A stretch of 64,000 nt of DNA from Flagellimonas sp. 389. GTDB taxonomy: Bacteria > Bacteroidota > Bacteroidia > Flavobacteriales > Flavobacteriaceae. The translations under genes were made by a program, and so were the position numbers. The notes under the pieces are model-generated. The model ran no database searches. It worked only from the letters and a program-made list of their open reading frames with translations, and had not been told where the DNA came from. The DNA lies in NCBI RefSeq assembly GCF_018449435.1, contig NZ_JAHCMU010000002.1, positions 1 through 64,000 on the forward strand. The letters run 5' to 3'. Positions within the stretch are counted from its first letter, which is position 1, and each line of letters begins with the position of its first letter. Positions 37,708 to 46,304 of the stretch are shown piece by piece.

Positions 37708-38214
37708 ATGAAAAATGCTTTCCTTTTGTTCTTTTTAATCATGCTTTCTTCATGTACAGAACAACAGTCCCGTTCAAATGATTGGCACGTAGTTTTAAAA
37801 ACAGATAGGGACGGAAGTATTCTGAAAGGATCCAAACAAGAGTTGATAAATGCCGTAAGAAATGGTCAAGACCTAAAAATTGGATGGGGCGGTAAACGAG
37901 AAACGCTATCCATTGAACATCTTTCTGTTCCTATTTGGCTGGCAATTCTTAATGAAAAAGAAGTAATGGCACATTTAGACCCTCAGGTATTGTCACACAT
38001 TGACTGGGACAGCTTAAATGTCAGCTACAAGGATGCTACTAAATTACAACAAGAGTGGCGTGTGGTGTTATCTACCAAAAGTAACTTTGATGCGGTCTGG
38101 TATGATAAAAAAGCGGACACCCTTATCAGAAGATGGCCTCAAAAGCATATTATGACATGGTTCACCAAAGGTGATTCAAACAAAACTTCGGTTCCTTTGT
38201 TTAGCAAGGATTAA
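37708..38214 (+). CDS. Unrecognised lipoprotein, 168 aa
   Basis: I place the start at ATG 37708 (MKNAFLLFFLIMLSSCTEQ), which yields a lipoprotein signal with lipobox LSSC and a mature protein beginning CTEQQSRSNDW. The mature part carries TDRDGSILKGSKQELINAVR and a tryptophan-rich C-terminus (WRVVLSTKSNF, WYDKKADTLIRRW). It is 20 bp after the zinc-ribbon gene on the same strand, so probably in the same operon. No family recognised. Confidence 0.72.
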   Translation: MKNAFLLFFLIMLSSCTEQQSRSNDWHVVLKTDRDGSILKGSKQELINAVRNGQDLKIGWGGKRETLSIEHLSVPIWLAILNEKEVMAHLDPQVLSHIDWDSLNVSYKDATKLQQEWRVVLSTKSNFDAVWYDKKADTLIRRWPQKHIMTWFTKGDSNKTSVPLFSKD

Positions 38215-38228
38215 AAGACCAAGAGTTA

Positions 38229-39326
38229 TTATAAAAACTCCAAGCAAACAGGTGAAGGAATAGAAGTATCGTTAAGGTATGTGAGTATTCCCTTTTCGTT
38301 ATCTCTCTGGAAAACAGCAATGTTATTACTTCTTTGATTGGCCACCAACAGAAAGCTCCCAGAAGGGTCAATTGCAAAATTCCGGGGCCAGTCCCCATGA
38401 ACCGATTCACGGCCTACCAAACCGAGTTTTCCAGTTTTTGAATCCACTTCAAAAATTACAATGGTATTTTCACCCCTATTTGACCCATATAGAAATCTTC
38501 CATCTGGAGACAAATGAATATCGGCACACGAATTTTTTCCTTCATAAGCTAAATCCAAAGTACTTTCGATCTGGATTTTATTGAAACTGCCTTCGTTATC
38601 TCTTTTGAAAACGGAAACACTAGAATTCAATTCATTGATGACATACAAATAATTTCTGGTGGTATCAAAAACGAAGTGCCTTGGCCCTGCCCCATCAGGC
38701 AGATCCAATGAAGATTGATGCGCTGGTTTCCAATTTCCATCTTGCTTACTGTACCTTTTCAAAGCGTCCAATCCTAAATCAGATGCAAATAGCCCGTCTT
38801 TACTAAAATGGGCTTTATGCACATGTGCTGCCTTTACGGTATCCAAAACCTTATGGTCAATAAGATGCGGGTTTGATTTTAATGCTCCATCATCTTCCAA
38901 TTCAAAAATTGATAGGTTACCCCCGGTATAATTCGACACTGCCAATTGGCCATCTCCAGATAATGTAACATGACAAGGGTGCGCTCCTCCAGTACCCATA
39001 CTATTTTGAAGCTCCAAAAGCCCCTCTTTTAATCTAAAAGCAGTAATCCCACCACCCAAACTATCAAAATCCGCAGTTTCCTGAACGGCATACAGATTAT
39101 TTTTATCATTCGATATTGTCAAAAATGAAGGATTCGGCAATACTGCAGTCAAAGTTTTTTGTTCAAGTTCCCCAGAGTTGGAATTAAAGGTGAAACGATA
39201 AATACCTTTACTCTCTCCACCGGTATAGGTGCCAACAAACAGATTGTATGCTTTCATGGGTGCTTCTTTTTCTTTACAGCTTAAGGCAACTATTGCCAAT
39301 AGGAATAAGACTAACTGTTTTTTCAA
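38229..39326 (-). CDS. Lactonase family beta-propeller lipoprotein
   Basis: A 365-aa protein of the 6-phosphogluconolactonase (YkgB) family, a seven-bladed propeller. It has a lipoprotein signal (lipobox IVALSC), then characteristic blades (YNLFVGTYTGGESKGIY, GGAHPCHVTLSGDGQ, GAGPRHFVFD, CADIHLSPDGRFLYGSNRGENT, DWPRNFAIDPSGSF). Family enzymes hydrolyse 6-phosphogluconolactone or carboxy-cis,cis-muconate lactones; as the product is exported, a phosphosugar lactone in the cytoplasm is unlikely to be its substrate. Divergent from the AraC gene. Confidence 0.87.
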   Translation of the reverse strand: MKKQLVLFLLAIVALSCKEKEAPMKAYNLFVGTYTGGESKGIYRFTFNSNSGELEQKTLTAVLPNPSFLTISNDKNNLYAVQETADFDSLGGGITAFRLKEGLLELQNSMGTGGAHPCHVTLSGDGQLAVSNYTGGNLSIFELEDDGALKSNPHLIDHKVLDTVKAAHVHKAHFSKDGLFASDLGLDALKRYSKQDGNWKPAHQSSLDLPDGAGPRHFVFDTTRNYLYVINELNSSVSVFKRDNEGSFNKIQIESTLDLAYEGKNSCADIHLSPDGRFLYGSNRGENTIVIFEVDSKTGKLGLVGRESVHGDWPRNFAIDPSGSFLLVANQRSNNIAVFQRDNEKGILTYLNDTSIPSPVCLEFL

Positions 39327-39416
39327 AATAGTGATGGTTTAAGACGAAAATAAGAAATCGTTCTTTTTGTGACATCATTATCGACAATTAAACCAATCAA
39401 TCAGTAATTTTAGTGC

Positions 39417-40427
39417 GTGAATAAGGATACCATTATTTTAGTTTTAAGTTGTTTAGGGCTTGTCCAAGCACTCTTCCTGTTCATTTATCTTATTACGCTA
39501 AAAAAAGGCAGACGAAAAGCGAACGTATTTTTGGCCTTTATAATTCTTGGGGTCACCATTCGGATAGGGAAATCAGTTCTCAACACTTATTTTCACCTTG
39601 AGCCATGGCAACGGAATTTAGGCCTGTCCGGAATACTTTTAACTGGTCCCTCTTTATGGTTCTACGGTAAGGTGCTTTTTGATAAATCAAAGATGTTTTC
39701 ACAAAGAAATTACCTTCATCTTATACCCTTCGGTACTTTTATGTTGCTATGTGCTTTAATCCCTAATCGAGGCGACGCATTGTCCTATGGAATTTACATC
39801 GCCATATTTTTACATCTTTTAGTATACATTGGTTTGTCCGTGTACATAATGTATAAAAATGGAAAGGAAATACGTAGTCAACTTAGCAAATGGTATAGAA
39901 ACTTAATACTGGGTATAAGTATCATTTGGGGTTTTTATATGGGGCATCTTTCCGGACTATTCTCTTGGTATATCGGTGGAGCTATTTTTTTTTCATTTTT
40001 GATTTATATTTTTTCCTTTCTCTTTTTACAGAAGCATGCCTTTCAATTGGGAAAATATACCAAATCAACTTTAGATAGCGAAACATCTAGAAAATTGGTT
40101 TCTTCCTTAAAAAACCTCTTTGCACAAGAAGAGATGTATTTACACAGAACCATTTCCTTGGAAATCATTGCAGAAAAATTGAACACCCCCCCAAGAAAAT
40201 TATCTCAGGCTATCAATGAGAATGAGCAAAAGAACTTTTCTGAATTCGTTAACCAGTATCGAATAGAAAAAGCTAAGCAATTGTTGTCAGAACCAAATTC
40301 CATCCAACAAAAAATAGCAACAATAGCGTATGACTGTGGATTTGGCAACGTCACCTCTTTTAATTTGGCGTTCAAGGCCATAACCCAACTGACCCCCTCT
40401 GAATATAGAAGTCGATTTAGTACGTGA
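39417..40427 (+). CDS. AraC-family regulator with membrane N-terminus
   Basis: A 336-aa protein. The first about 220 residues hold about seven hydrophobic helices (for example LSCLGLVQALFLFIYLI). The C-terminal AraC/XylS HTH_18 domain (about 235-335) has LEIIAEKLNTPPRKLSQAIN and IATIAYDCGFGNVTSFNLAF. This membrane-plus-AraC layout is common in Flavobacteriia and resembles 7TM-AraC sensors. Start is GTG at 39417. The divergent lactonase gene is the obvious candidate target, by position only. Confidence 0.9.
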   Translation: MNKDTIILVLSCLGLVQALFLFIYLITLKKGRRKANVFLAFIILGVTIRIGKSVLNTYFHLEPWQRNLGLSGILLTGPSLWFYGKVLFDKSKMFSQRNYLHLIPFGTFMLLCALIPNRGDALSYGIYIAIFLHLLVYIGLSVYIMYKNGKEIRSQLSKWYRNLILGISIIWGFYMGHLSGLFSWYIGGAIFFSFLIYIFSFLFLQKHAFQLGKYTKSTLDSETSRKLVSSLKNLFAQEEMYLHRTISLEIIAEKLNTPPRKLSQAINENEQKNFSEFVNQYRIEKAKQLLSEPNSIQQKIATIAYDCGFGNVTSFNLAFKAITQLTPSEYRSRFST

Positions 40428-40472
40428 TACATTTTTTCCCTCAGCCTCTTGTTCTCATAATTTTAGTCCTAT

Positions 40473-40554
40473 CGTCATGCTGAACTCGTTTCAGCATCAC
40501 AAAAGTTTGAAAACTCATGTTTTGATGGGACCCTGAAATAAATTCAGGGTGACG
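40473..40554. repeat. REP-like inverted-repeat element
   Basis: CGTCA (40473) and TGACG (ending 40554) form an outer stem. Between them lie two hairpins: TGCTGAA-CTCG-TTCAGCA (about 40479-40496) and CCCTGAA-ATAAA-TTCAGGG (about 40531-40549). The whole can fold as a three-way junction. Sequence and arrangement resemble repeats found in many copies between genes in flavobacterial genomes. It sits in the gap between the AraC and dehydrogenase genes. Confidence 0.7.
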
Positions 40555-40664
40555 CTTCTTTTAGAAAAGATTAGAGACAATCTGATTTTCGTTTTAAGAA
40601 TCATGATTTTTAAAGCATTTTAATCAGTGCTTGGACATCTTTGCTTCAACATTACAACGACGCA

Positions 40665-41843
40665 GTGAAAGCATATATCTTAATTGCAGTATTGACTTTA
40701 GGGATAATCGGTTGCAAGGAAAAAATCATTACGGATAAAAACCACCATCCCACTGTTCCAATGAAACAAGTGGTCTTGGACAATCTCAACCATCCTTGGA
40801 GCATTGCCTTTATTTCTGAAGATGAAGCCCTTATTTCTGAGAAAGATGGGAACCTGCTACGGGTTAATCTTGAGTCCAAGGAGAAGAAAATCATCAAAGG
40901 GTTTCCGACCGATTTAACCGATAGTATTCGCACTATTCATTTTGGTGATAATTCAGGGATTTTTGAAGTTTTGGTCGACCCGGATTTTAAAAATGACCCA
41001 TGGGTCTATGTTTCGTACGCTGCCAAAAAAGGATTAGGAACGACTACGAAGGTCATTCGGGCTCAGATAAACAATGATTCTTTAATCAATCATCAAATCC
41101 TAATCGAAGCCGCTCCGTATACCAGGGAGTATTTTCATTATGGTGGTGGAATGACCTTTGGAGCCGACGGAAAACTCTACGTGACCATAGGCGAACGACT
41201 TTTTTGGGAACGTGATGAACCTGAAATTCCCATAGCACAAGATATTACGGATAAAAGAGGAAAAATATACAGAATAAACCCTGATGGAAGCATTCCTGAA
41301 GACAATCCGGATTTTGGCGAAACGGCACTTCCCGGATTGTATGCCATTGGAATCCGAGCTGCACAGGGAATAACCGTTCAACCAGAGACAGGCAAGATAT
41401 GGTTCAGTGAGCACGGTACAATTCAGGGCGATGAAATCAACATCCTAAAGGCCGGTGCCAATTATGGTTGGCCCAATGTGACCTCTGGAAAACTCAGGAG
41501 TAAGGATTATACACCTCCAAAAATTGAAGGTGCGACCTTCACAACTCCGGTTTGGTTTTGGCCACATACCGTGGCTCCAACAGGACTTACTTTTTATACT
41601 GGGGATGAGTTTCTAGAATGGAAAGATAATCTGATTGTTCCCGGACTTTCACGCGGAAGTTTATGGCGATTCCGAATTGAAAACGATACCATAAAAAGTG
41701 CTGAAGAGCTCTTTATCGACGACCGTGTTCGTTCAAGAAAGGTAATGCAAAGTCCAGAGGGCAAGCTCTATATGCTCACTGATGAGGATAATGGAAAACT
41801 ATTACGAATACTACCTAAACCCAATAATTTAACTGTTGAATAA
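40665..41843 (+). CDS. Glucose/sorbosone dehydrogenase, PQQ-type lipoprotein
   Basis: A 392-aa six-bladed propeller of the glucose/sorbosone dehydrogenase (Aldose sugar dehydrogenase, YliI-like) family. I choose GTG 40665, which gives a lipoprotein signal (KAYILIAVLTLGIIGC); a TTG at 40641 would add eight residues. Motifs include LNHPWSIAFISEDEALISEK, GGGMTFGADGKLYVTIG, SEHGTIQGDEIN and PWLTFYTG-like GLTFYTGDEF. It would oxidise sugars in the periplasm with PQQ, though PQQ synthesis genes are not in view. It is followed directly by a secreted Nudix-like gene. Confidence 0.85.
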   Translation: MKAYILIAVLTLGIIGCKEKIITDKNHHPTVPMKQVVLDNLNHPWSIAFISEDEALISEKDGNLLRVNLESKEKKIIKGFPTDLTDSIRTIHFGDNSGIFEVLVDPDFKNDPWVYVSYAAKKGLGTTTKVIRAQINNDSLINHQILIEAAPYTREYFHYGGGMTFGADGKLYVTIGERLFWERDEPEIPIAQDITDKRGKIYRINPDGSIPEDNPDFGETALPGLYAIGIRAAQGITVQPETGKIWFSEHGTIQGDEINILKAGANYGWPNVTSGKLRSKDYTPPKIEGATFTTPVWFWPHTVAPTGLTFYTGDEFLEWKDNLIVPGLSRGSLWRFRIENDTIKSAEELFIDDRVRSRKVMQSPEGKLYMLTDEDNGKLLRILPKPNNLTVE

Positions 41844-42386
41844 ATGAGAAATAGAATACTTGTTTTTGTTTTATGCCTATCTATTGTAAGCGTATCGGCA
41901 CAAGAAATCGAAAAACCAGTGGACAACTACACCATAAAAAGGCTTTTGGTCTGCAATGATAAAGGTGAAATTGCCATGGTAAAATACAATGGAACATGGA
42001 ATGTACCACCACTTCGGTTTAACAAGTCAGAAACGTATAATGAATCCCTATTGCTTTTAGCCAAAGATATTGGCTTAGAAATATCCAAACCCAAATTGGC
42101 AGGTGTTTTTTCATTTAAGTACGGCTTTAAATCTACGGCTGCTCTTAGAATGTTCTATATGGCAAAATACAAATCGGGAGAGCTTAAGGTCAAAGAAGAA
42201 TGGGAAGCTATAAAGTGGATGCCAAAGGAAGCGTTTTTAAAATTAAAAAGTCAAGATGTGTATAGCCTAATGGCAACCAAAATCATTGAAGATGTGTCAA
42301 CACTATGGGGCGGTGCATTCTTTCTCTATAAAGAAAATGAAGAAATAAAATTTAAAATCACCGAAGATTTTTATTCCTTAAGATAA
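41844..42386 (+). CDS. Exported Nudix-fold protein with degenerate Nudix box
   Basis: A 180-aa protein with a signal peptide (MRNRILVFVLCLSIVSVSAQ). The core resembles a Nudix domain (YTIKRLLVCNDKGEIAMVKY, then GTWNVPPLRF and WEAIKWMPKEAFLKL). The position of the Nudix box, GX5EX7REUXEEXGU, is occupied by KSETYNESLLLLAKDIGL, which lacks the RE and EE metal ligands, so hydrolysis is doubtful. Its start codon immediately follows the stop of the dehydrogenase gene. Export of a Nudix-like protein is unusual. Confidence 0.75.
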   Translation: MRNRILVFVLCLSIVSVSAQEIEKPVDNYTIKRLLVCNDKGEIAMVKYNGTWNVPPLRFNKSETYNESLLLLAKDIGLEISKPKLAGVFSFKYGFKSTAALRMFYMAKYKSGELKVKEEWEAIKWMPKEAFLKLKSQDVYSLMATKIIEDVSTLWGGAFFLYKENEEIKFKITEDFYSLR

Positions 42387-42397
42387 CAAAACAACTC

Positions 42398-42820
42398 ATG
42401 AAAAAAATTCTGTTCTTAGTACCGTTCGTATTCTTTGCTGCCTCTTTAATGGCTCAAACCGAAGAGGACAGCATTAAAGCAACCCTACAAAAATATCTTG
42501 ATGGCTCGTCTTACAATAATCAAGAATTGATTGAAGCTGCCTTTTATGAAGAAGCGGATCTCTTTTTATCCAAAAAAGACCAAGAATTATGGGTATTGTC
42601 CCCCAAAGAATACAGCGACCTCTTCAAAAACAGGGAAAAAGGAAAATTCAATGGAAGGGTCGGAAAAATTTTGATGGTAGACTATGCCAACAACATTGCT
42701 TGTGCCAAAGCGGAAATCCTAATTCCGAAAAGAAACCTAAAGTTCATCGATATATTCTTATTGAAAAAACTTGAAGGGGAATGGAAAATCATCAGCAAAG
42801 CAGCTACTCAAATTGAATAG
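42398..42820 (+). CDS. Exported NTF2-like protein (putative lumazine-binding family)
   Basis: A 140-aa small secreted protein with a signal peptide (LVPFVFFAASLMAQ, cleavage after MAQ). The remainder fits the NTF2-like/SnoaL cone fold of the putative lumazine-binding family (SIKATLQKYLDGSSYNN, AKAEILIPKRNLKFIDIF, WKIISKAATQIE). Ligand unknown. Third gene of an apparent three-gene unit with the dehydrogenase and Nudix-like genes (gap 11 bp). Confidence 0.82.
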   Translation: MKKILFLVPFVFFAASLMAQTEEDSIKATLQKYLDGSSYNNQELIEAAFYEEADLFLSKKDQELWVLSPKEYSDLFKNREKGKFNGRVGKILMVDYANNIACAKAEILIPKRNLKFIDIFLLKKLEGEWKIISKAATQIE

Positions 42821-42837
42821 AAAAAACTATTTCAATT

Positions 42838-44217
42838 TCATGTCTTCAGCTTAGTTTTCACTTCCCTAACCAAGTAAATGCCGGTAACGATAGTTGCAAG
42901 TACGTCGGCTATTGGGAAGGAAAGCCAAACGCCAAGTTCCCCCAAATAACTGGGTAAAATCAGAATAAGCGGAATAAAAAAGAAGCCTTGTCGGGTCAAG
43001 GTCAGAAGCAACGCTGGGGTGGCTTTTCCCACTGCTTGAAAATACGCTGCCCCTATCAACTGCAATGCAATGATAGGTGTCGCTGCAAAGACCCATCGCA
43101 TGGCGTTAGGTGCATGTTCCAAAACGAAAGCATTCGTTAGTAATTCTTCGGACGGTAGATTCTCCTTATTGCTCAAAAAAAGTGATGTGATGGCTTCTGG
43201 GAAAAGCATCAGTCCAACAAACACTAACGTAGCTACCAAGGCAGCATACTTGATTGCGGTATAGATGGATTCCTTTACACGGTAGTACTTCAATGCGCCA
43301 TAGTTGAATCCTGCAATAGGCAAAAATCCTTGGGTAACGCCAAAAACCGGAAATAATGCGAACATCAACATTCTACCGATAATGGCATATACAGCAACCA
43401 TGGCCTCCCCTCCCAAATTGAATAGAATGTTGTTCATTAAAAGATAGGTGATACTAGTTACCGCTTGTCGTGCCAAGGTTACAAAACCAAGCGACCCAAT
43501 TTCCTTCAAAATGGGTATGTCCAATCCAAAATGGTCGAGACTTATCTTCAATTCTGAATTTTTAGACGTAAAAAAATAGAAGATATAAGCAAAACACATC
43601 AAATACCCTGCAGTCGTTGCCCAGGCCGCTCCGTGCATGCCCCAATCAAAAATATAAATGAAGACATAATCCATGAGTAAGTTGCCAACGGAAGGAATGA
43701 TCATGGCTACCATAGCGAACTTTGGTTTGCCCTCCGCTCGAATTACCGTATTGCCCATCATACACAGTGCAAGAAACGGCACTCCATATAAAATGATGGT
43801 ATAATAAATCTTCGCAGGGTCAAAGATGGTTCCTTTACCACCAAAGGCGGGGATAAGGTCATCTACAAAATAGAGCCCCAAGGCAACCATGCTTATGGTC
43901 ACCAAAAGGGTAAGGGTGATTTGATTACCAAACGTTTTTAATGCCTTTTCCTTGTTTTCCGCACCAAGTGCTCTAGAAATGATACTCGACCCACCGATAC
44001 CGATGGCCATTCCCAAAGCCGCAATAAAAAAAGAAACGGGGAGCACCACGTTGATGGCGGCTATGGCAATGGAACCAATCCAATTTCCTACAAAAATGGA
44101 GTCCACCAGAATGTTCAGAGACATGACCAGTATGCCTATGGAAGCAGGTACGGCTTGTTTGATCAGCAACTTGCCAATAGGTTCTTCGCCCAGTTGATCT
44201 GATGAAACCTTTGCCAT
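42838..44217 (-). CDS. MATE family efflux transporter
   Basis: A 459-aa polytopic inner-membrane protein with about twelve helices in two homologous halves (for example KLLIKQAVPASIGILVMSL and VLPVSFFIAALGMAIGIGG). It belongs to the multidrug and toxic compound extrusion superfamily, which exports organic cations or drugs using Na+ or H+. Substrate and coupling ion cannot be assigned. The gap upstream to hemH contains a REP-like inverted repeat, so co-transcription with hemH is uncertain. Confidence 0.93.
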   Translation of the reverse strand: MAKVSSDQLGEEPIGKLLIKQAVPASIGILVMSLNILVDSIFVGNWIGSIAIAAINVVLPVSFFIAALGMAIGIGGSSIISRALGAENKEKALKTFGNQITLTLLVTISMVALGLYFVDDLIPAFGGKGTIFDPAKIYYTIILYGVPFLALCMMGNTVIRAEGKPKFAMVAMIIPSVGNLLMDYVFIYIFDWGMHGAAWATTAGYLMCFAYIFYFFTSKNSELKISLDHFGLDIPILKEIGSLGFVTLARQAVTSITYLLMNNILFNLGGEAMVAVYAIIGRMLMFALFPVFGVTQGFLPIAGFNYGALKYYRVKESIYTAIKYAALVATLVFVGLMLFPEAITSLFLSNKENLPSEELLTNAFVLEHAPNAMRWVFAATPIIALQLIGAAYFQAVGKATPALLLTLTRQGFFFIPLILILPSYLGELGVWLSFPIADVLATIVTGIYLVREVKTKLKT

Positions 44218-44227
44218 ACTAATGGGC

Positions 44228-44292
44228 TGTCATATCGAACGCAGTTTGGATATGGACAACAATTGTGATTTAGGTCTTGACTACGCTCGACC
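44228..44292. repeat. Decayed REP-like inverted repeat
   Basis: CGAACGCAGT (44236-44245) and ACTACGCTCG (44280-44289) are near-perfect complements (two G-U-compatible differences), each set in a context (TGTCATATCGAACGCAGT, GACTACGCTCGACCTGA) typical of repeats in flavobacterial intergenic regions. It lies between hemH and the MATE gene and might also act as a weak terminator or RNA-stabilising hairpin. Confidence 0.5.
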
Positions 44293-44301
44293 TGAAATTA
44301 A

Positions 44302-45333
44302 TCAAACGGGCAGAATTTCCTTGGATTTCCATTCATTGACCCATTTGGCCATTAAAGCAACCCAAGCATCACTATCGTTCAAACACGGAATATGCTTGTA
44401 GTGTTCACCACCTGCCTCTTCAAACTGTTCTTTGCCTTCCATGGCAATTTCTTCCAAAGTTTCCAAGCAATCGCTTACAAAGGCAGGTGTAATCACAGCA
44501 AGTCGCTTTTTTCCTTCTTTCGCCAAACGCTCAAATTCGTTATCGGTATATGGTTTCAACCATGGGTCACCAGCCAATCGCGACTGAAATGAAGAACTCA
44601 CTTTATCTTCGGGAAGGTCAAGATATGCTTTTACCAATTCTGTAGTATCGTAACACTGATGCCTATAACAGGTGTGGTGTGCTACCGAATTGATTTTACA
44701 GCAGTTACCATCAATCTTACAATGGAATTTGGTCGGGTCCGATTTTCTAATATGTCGTTCTGGAATACCATGGTACGAGAAGAGAATATGGTCATATTCA
44801 AAATCCTTCAGACCATCTGCAATACTTTCCGATAGTACTTTAATATACTCTGGACTACTATAAAATGCAGGCAAGGTGGTCAAATGGACTTCTGGAAAAT
44901 ATTCTTGTTGTACTTCCATCACTTTTACCACAACGGTCTCATAGGAAGACATGGCATAATGTGGATATAATGGCACTAATAAAACCTCATCCACTCCCTT
45001 GTCTTTTAATTCTTGAAGTGCATTTTTAATGGTCATGCTACCGTAACGCATCCCTAGAGCAACGGGCATATCTGTTTGCTCCTGAACTTTTTCCATAAAT
45101 CGTTCCGAAATAACAATTAGCGGAGAACCTTCCTCCCACCAGATTTTGGCATATGCCTCCGCGGATTTTTTGGGACGGGTCTGAAGAATAATTCCTCGTA
45201 CCAAAAGATTCCGCAACAATTTTGGAACATCAATTACCCGTTCGTCCATCAGAAATTCATCCAGATATGGTTTTACATCTTTTGCGGTAGGGCTATCCGG
45301 TGAGCCCAAATTAACCAACAATACTCCTTTCAT
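44302..45333 (-). CDS. hemH: Ferrochelatase
   Basis: A 343-aa enzyme that inserts ferrous iron into protoporphyrin IX to give protohaem, at the inner face of the membrane. Signature stretches are LLVNLGSPDSPTAKDVKPYL and LFSYHGIPERHIRKSDPTK with the catalytic histidine, and LAVITPAFVSDCLETLEEI. A cysteine-rich insert follows the histidine (CKIDGNCCKINS, HTCYRHQCYD), reminiscent of metal- or Fe-S-binding insertions in some ferrochelatases. It lies 2.8 kb from the hemA operon, on the opposite strand. Confidence 0.95.
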   Translation of the reverse strand: MKGVLLVNLGSPDSPTAKDVKPYLDEFLMDERVIDVPKLLRNLLVRGIILQTRPKKSAEAYAKIWWEEGSPLIVISERFMEKVQEQTDMPVALGMRYGSMTIKNALQELKDKGVDEVLLVPLYPHYAMSSYETVVVKVMEVQQEYFPEVHLTTLPAFYSSPEYIKVLSESIADGLKDFEYDHILFSYHGIPERHIRKSDPTKFHCKIDGNCCKINSVAHHTCYRHQCYDTTELVKAYLDLPEDKVSSSFQSRLAGDPWLKPYTDNEFERLAKEGKKRLAVITPAFVSDCLETLEEIAMEGKEQFEEAGGEHYKHIPCLNDSDAWVALMAKWVNEWKSKEILPV

Positions 45334-45455
45334 AGCAATTCGTTAAGAGCAGTAAAAATACTATTTGAGGTTGATTTAATATTTGATTCTGTCAATTTGT
45401 TTCTCTATTATTCCATAGATAATCCTAATTTAGTTTGATGAACCCAAAATAGGCT

Positions 45456-46304
45456 ATGTTTCGTACGGTTTTATTTTATCTCCTTTTGATTTTCGGATTT
45501 GTTGCGCAGGCACAGATTACCTGCACTTCTAAAGATTCTACGTTATTTTACTCCAAGTTGAAAGACATTCAAAAAATTGAAGAAGAGGCTACAGGAAATA
45601 CAATTGTTTCCATAGGAAAAACATTTTTGGGAATACCTTATGTTGAGAAAACACTGGAAGTTGGCGAAACCGAGACCCTTGTAGTGAATCTAAGGGGTTT
45701 GGATTGTACGACTTTTGTCGAAAATGTTGTGGCTTTTGGTTTGCTACACAAAAACCAACAATATGAGTTTACGGATTTTACCAAAAATCTTCAAACTATT
45801 CGGTACAGGAATGGAGAGTTAAATGGCTATCCTTCTCGTTTACATTATTTTACAGAATGGATTAGAAACAATGAACAAAAAGGTTTGGTCATGGACATTA
45901 CTTCCAAATTGGGAGGTGTCGAGACTAAAAAGGCAATTAACTTTATGGGTACGCACAGAAAGTTGTATCCATTTTTAAAGCAAGATGACAACTACAATGC
46001 AATTTTAGAAGTTGAGAAAATGATAGCCGAGGAGAATCTATGTATTCTTCCACAACATCAAATTAAACAAAACGAAAGCCTTATTCAATCTGGTGATATC
46101 ATTGCACTGGCAACTTCTATAAAAGGGTTGGATGTAACCCATACTGGAATCGCTATTCGCCAACCAAACGGTAGAATTCACTTACTGCATGCTTCGAGTT
46201 CTGGGTCGGTAATGATTACTGAAGAACCCTTGGTCGACTATCTCAAAAAAATAAAAAACAATATTGGAATTATAGTGGCAAGACCTGTTTTAATCCCTTC
46301 CTAA
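45456..46304 (+). CDS. DUF1460 family exported amidase-like protein
   Basis: A 282-aa exported protein (signal FRTVLFYLLLIFGFVAQAQ) of the DUF1460 family, distantly related to NlpC/P60 cysteine peptidases. The probable nucleophile is in RGLDCTTFVENVVAFGLL; later HYFTEWIRNNEQKG and VTHTGIAIRQPNGRIHLLHASSSG supply the histidine region. Structural work on the family suggests peptidoglycan amidase/endopeptidase activity. It overlaps the convergent ThuA gene by 15 bp. Confidence 0.88.
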   Translation: MFRTVLFYLLLIFGFVAQAQITCTSKDSTLFYSKLKDIQKIEEEATGNTIVSIGKTFLGIPYVEKTLEVGETETLVVNLRGLDCTTFVENVVAFGLLHKNQQYEFTDFTKNLQTIRYRNGELNGYPSRLHYFTEWIRNNEQKGLVMDITSKLGGVETKKAINFMGTHRKLYPFLKQDDNYNAILEVEKMIAEENLCILPQHQIKQNESLIQSGDIIALATSIKGLDVTHTGIAIRQPNGRIHLLHASSSGSVMITEEPLVDYLKKIKNNIGIIVARPVLIPS

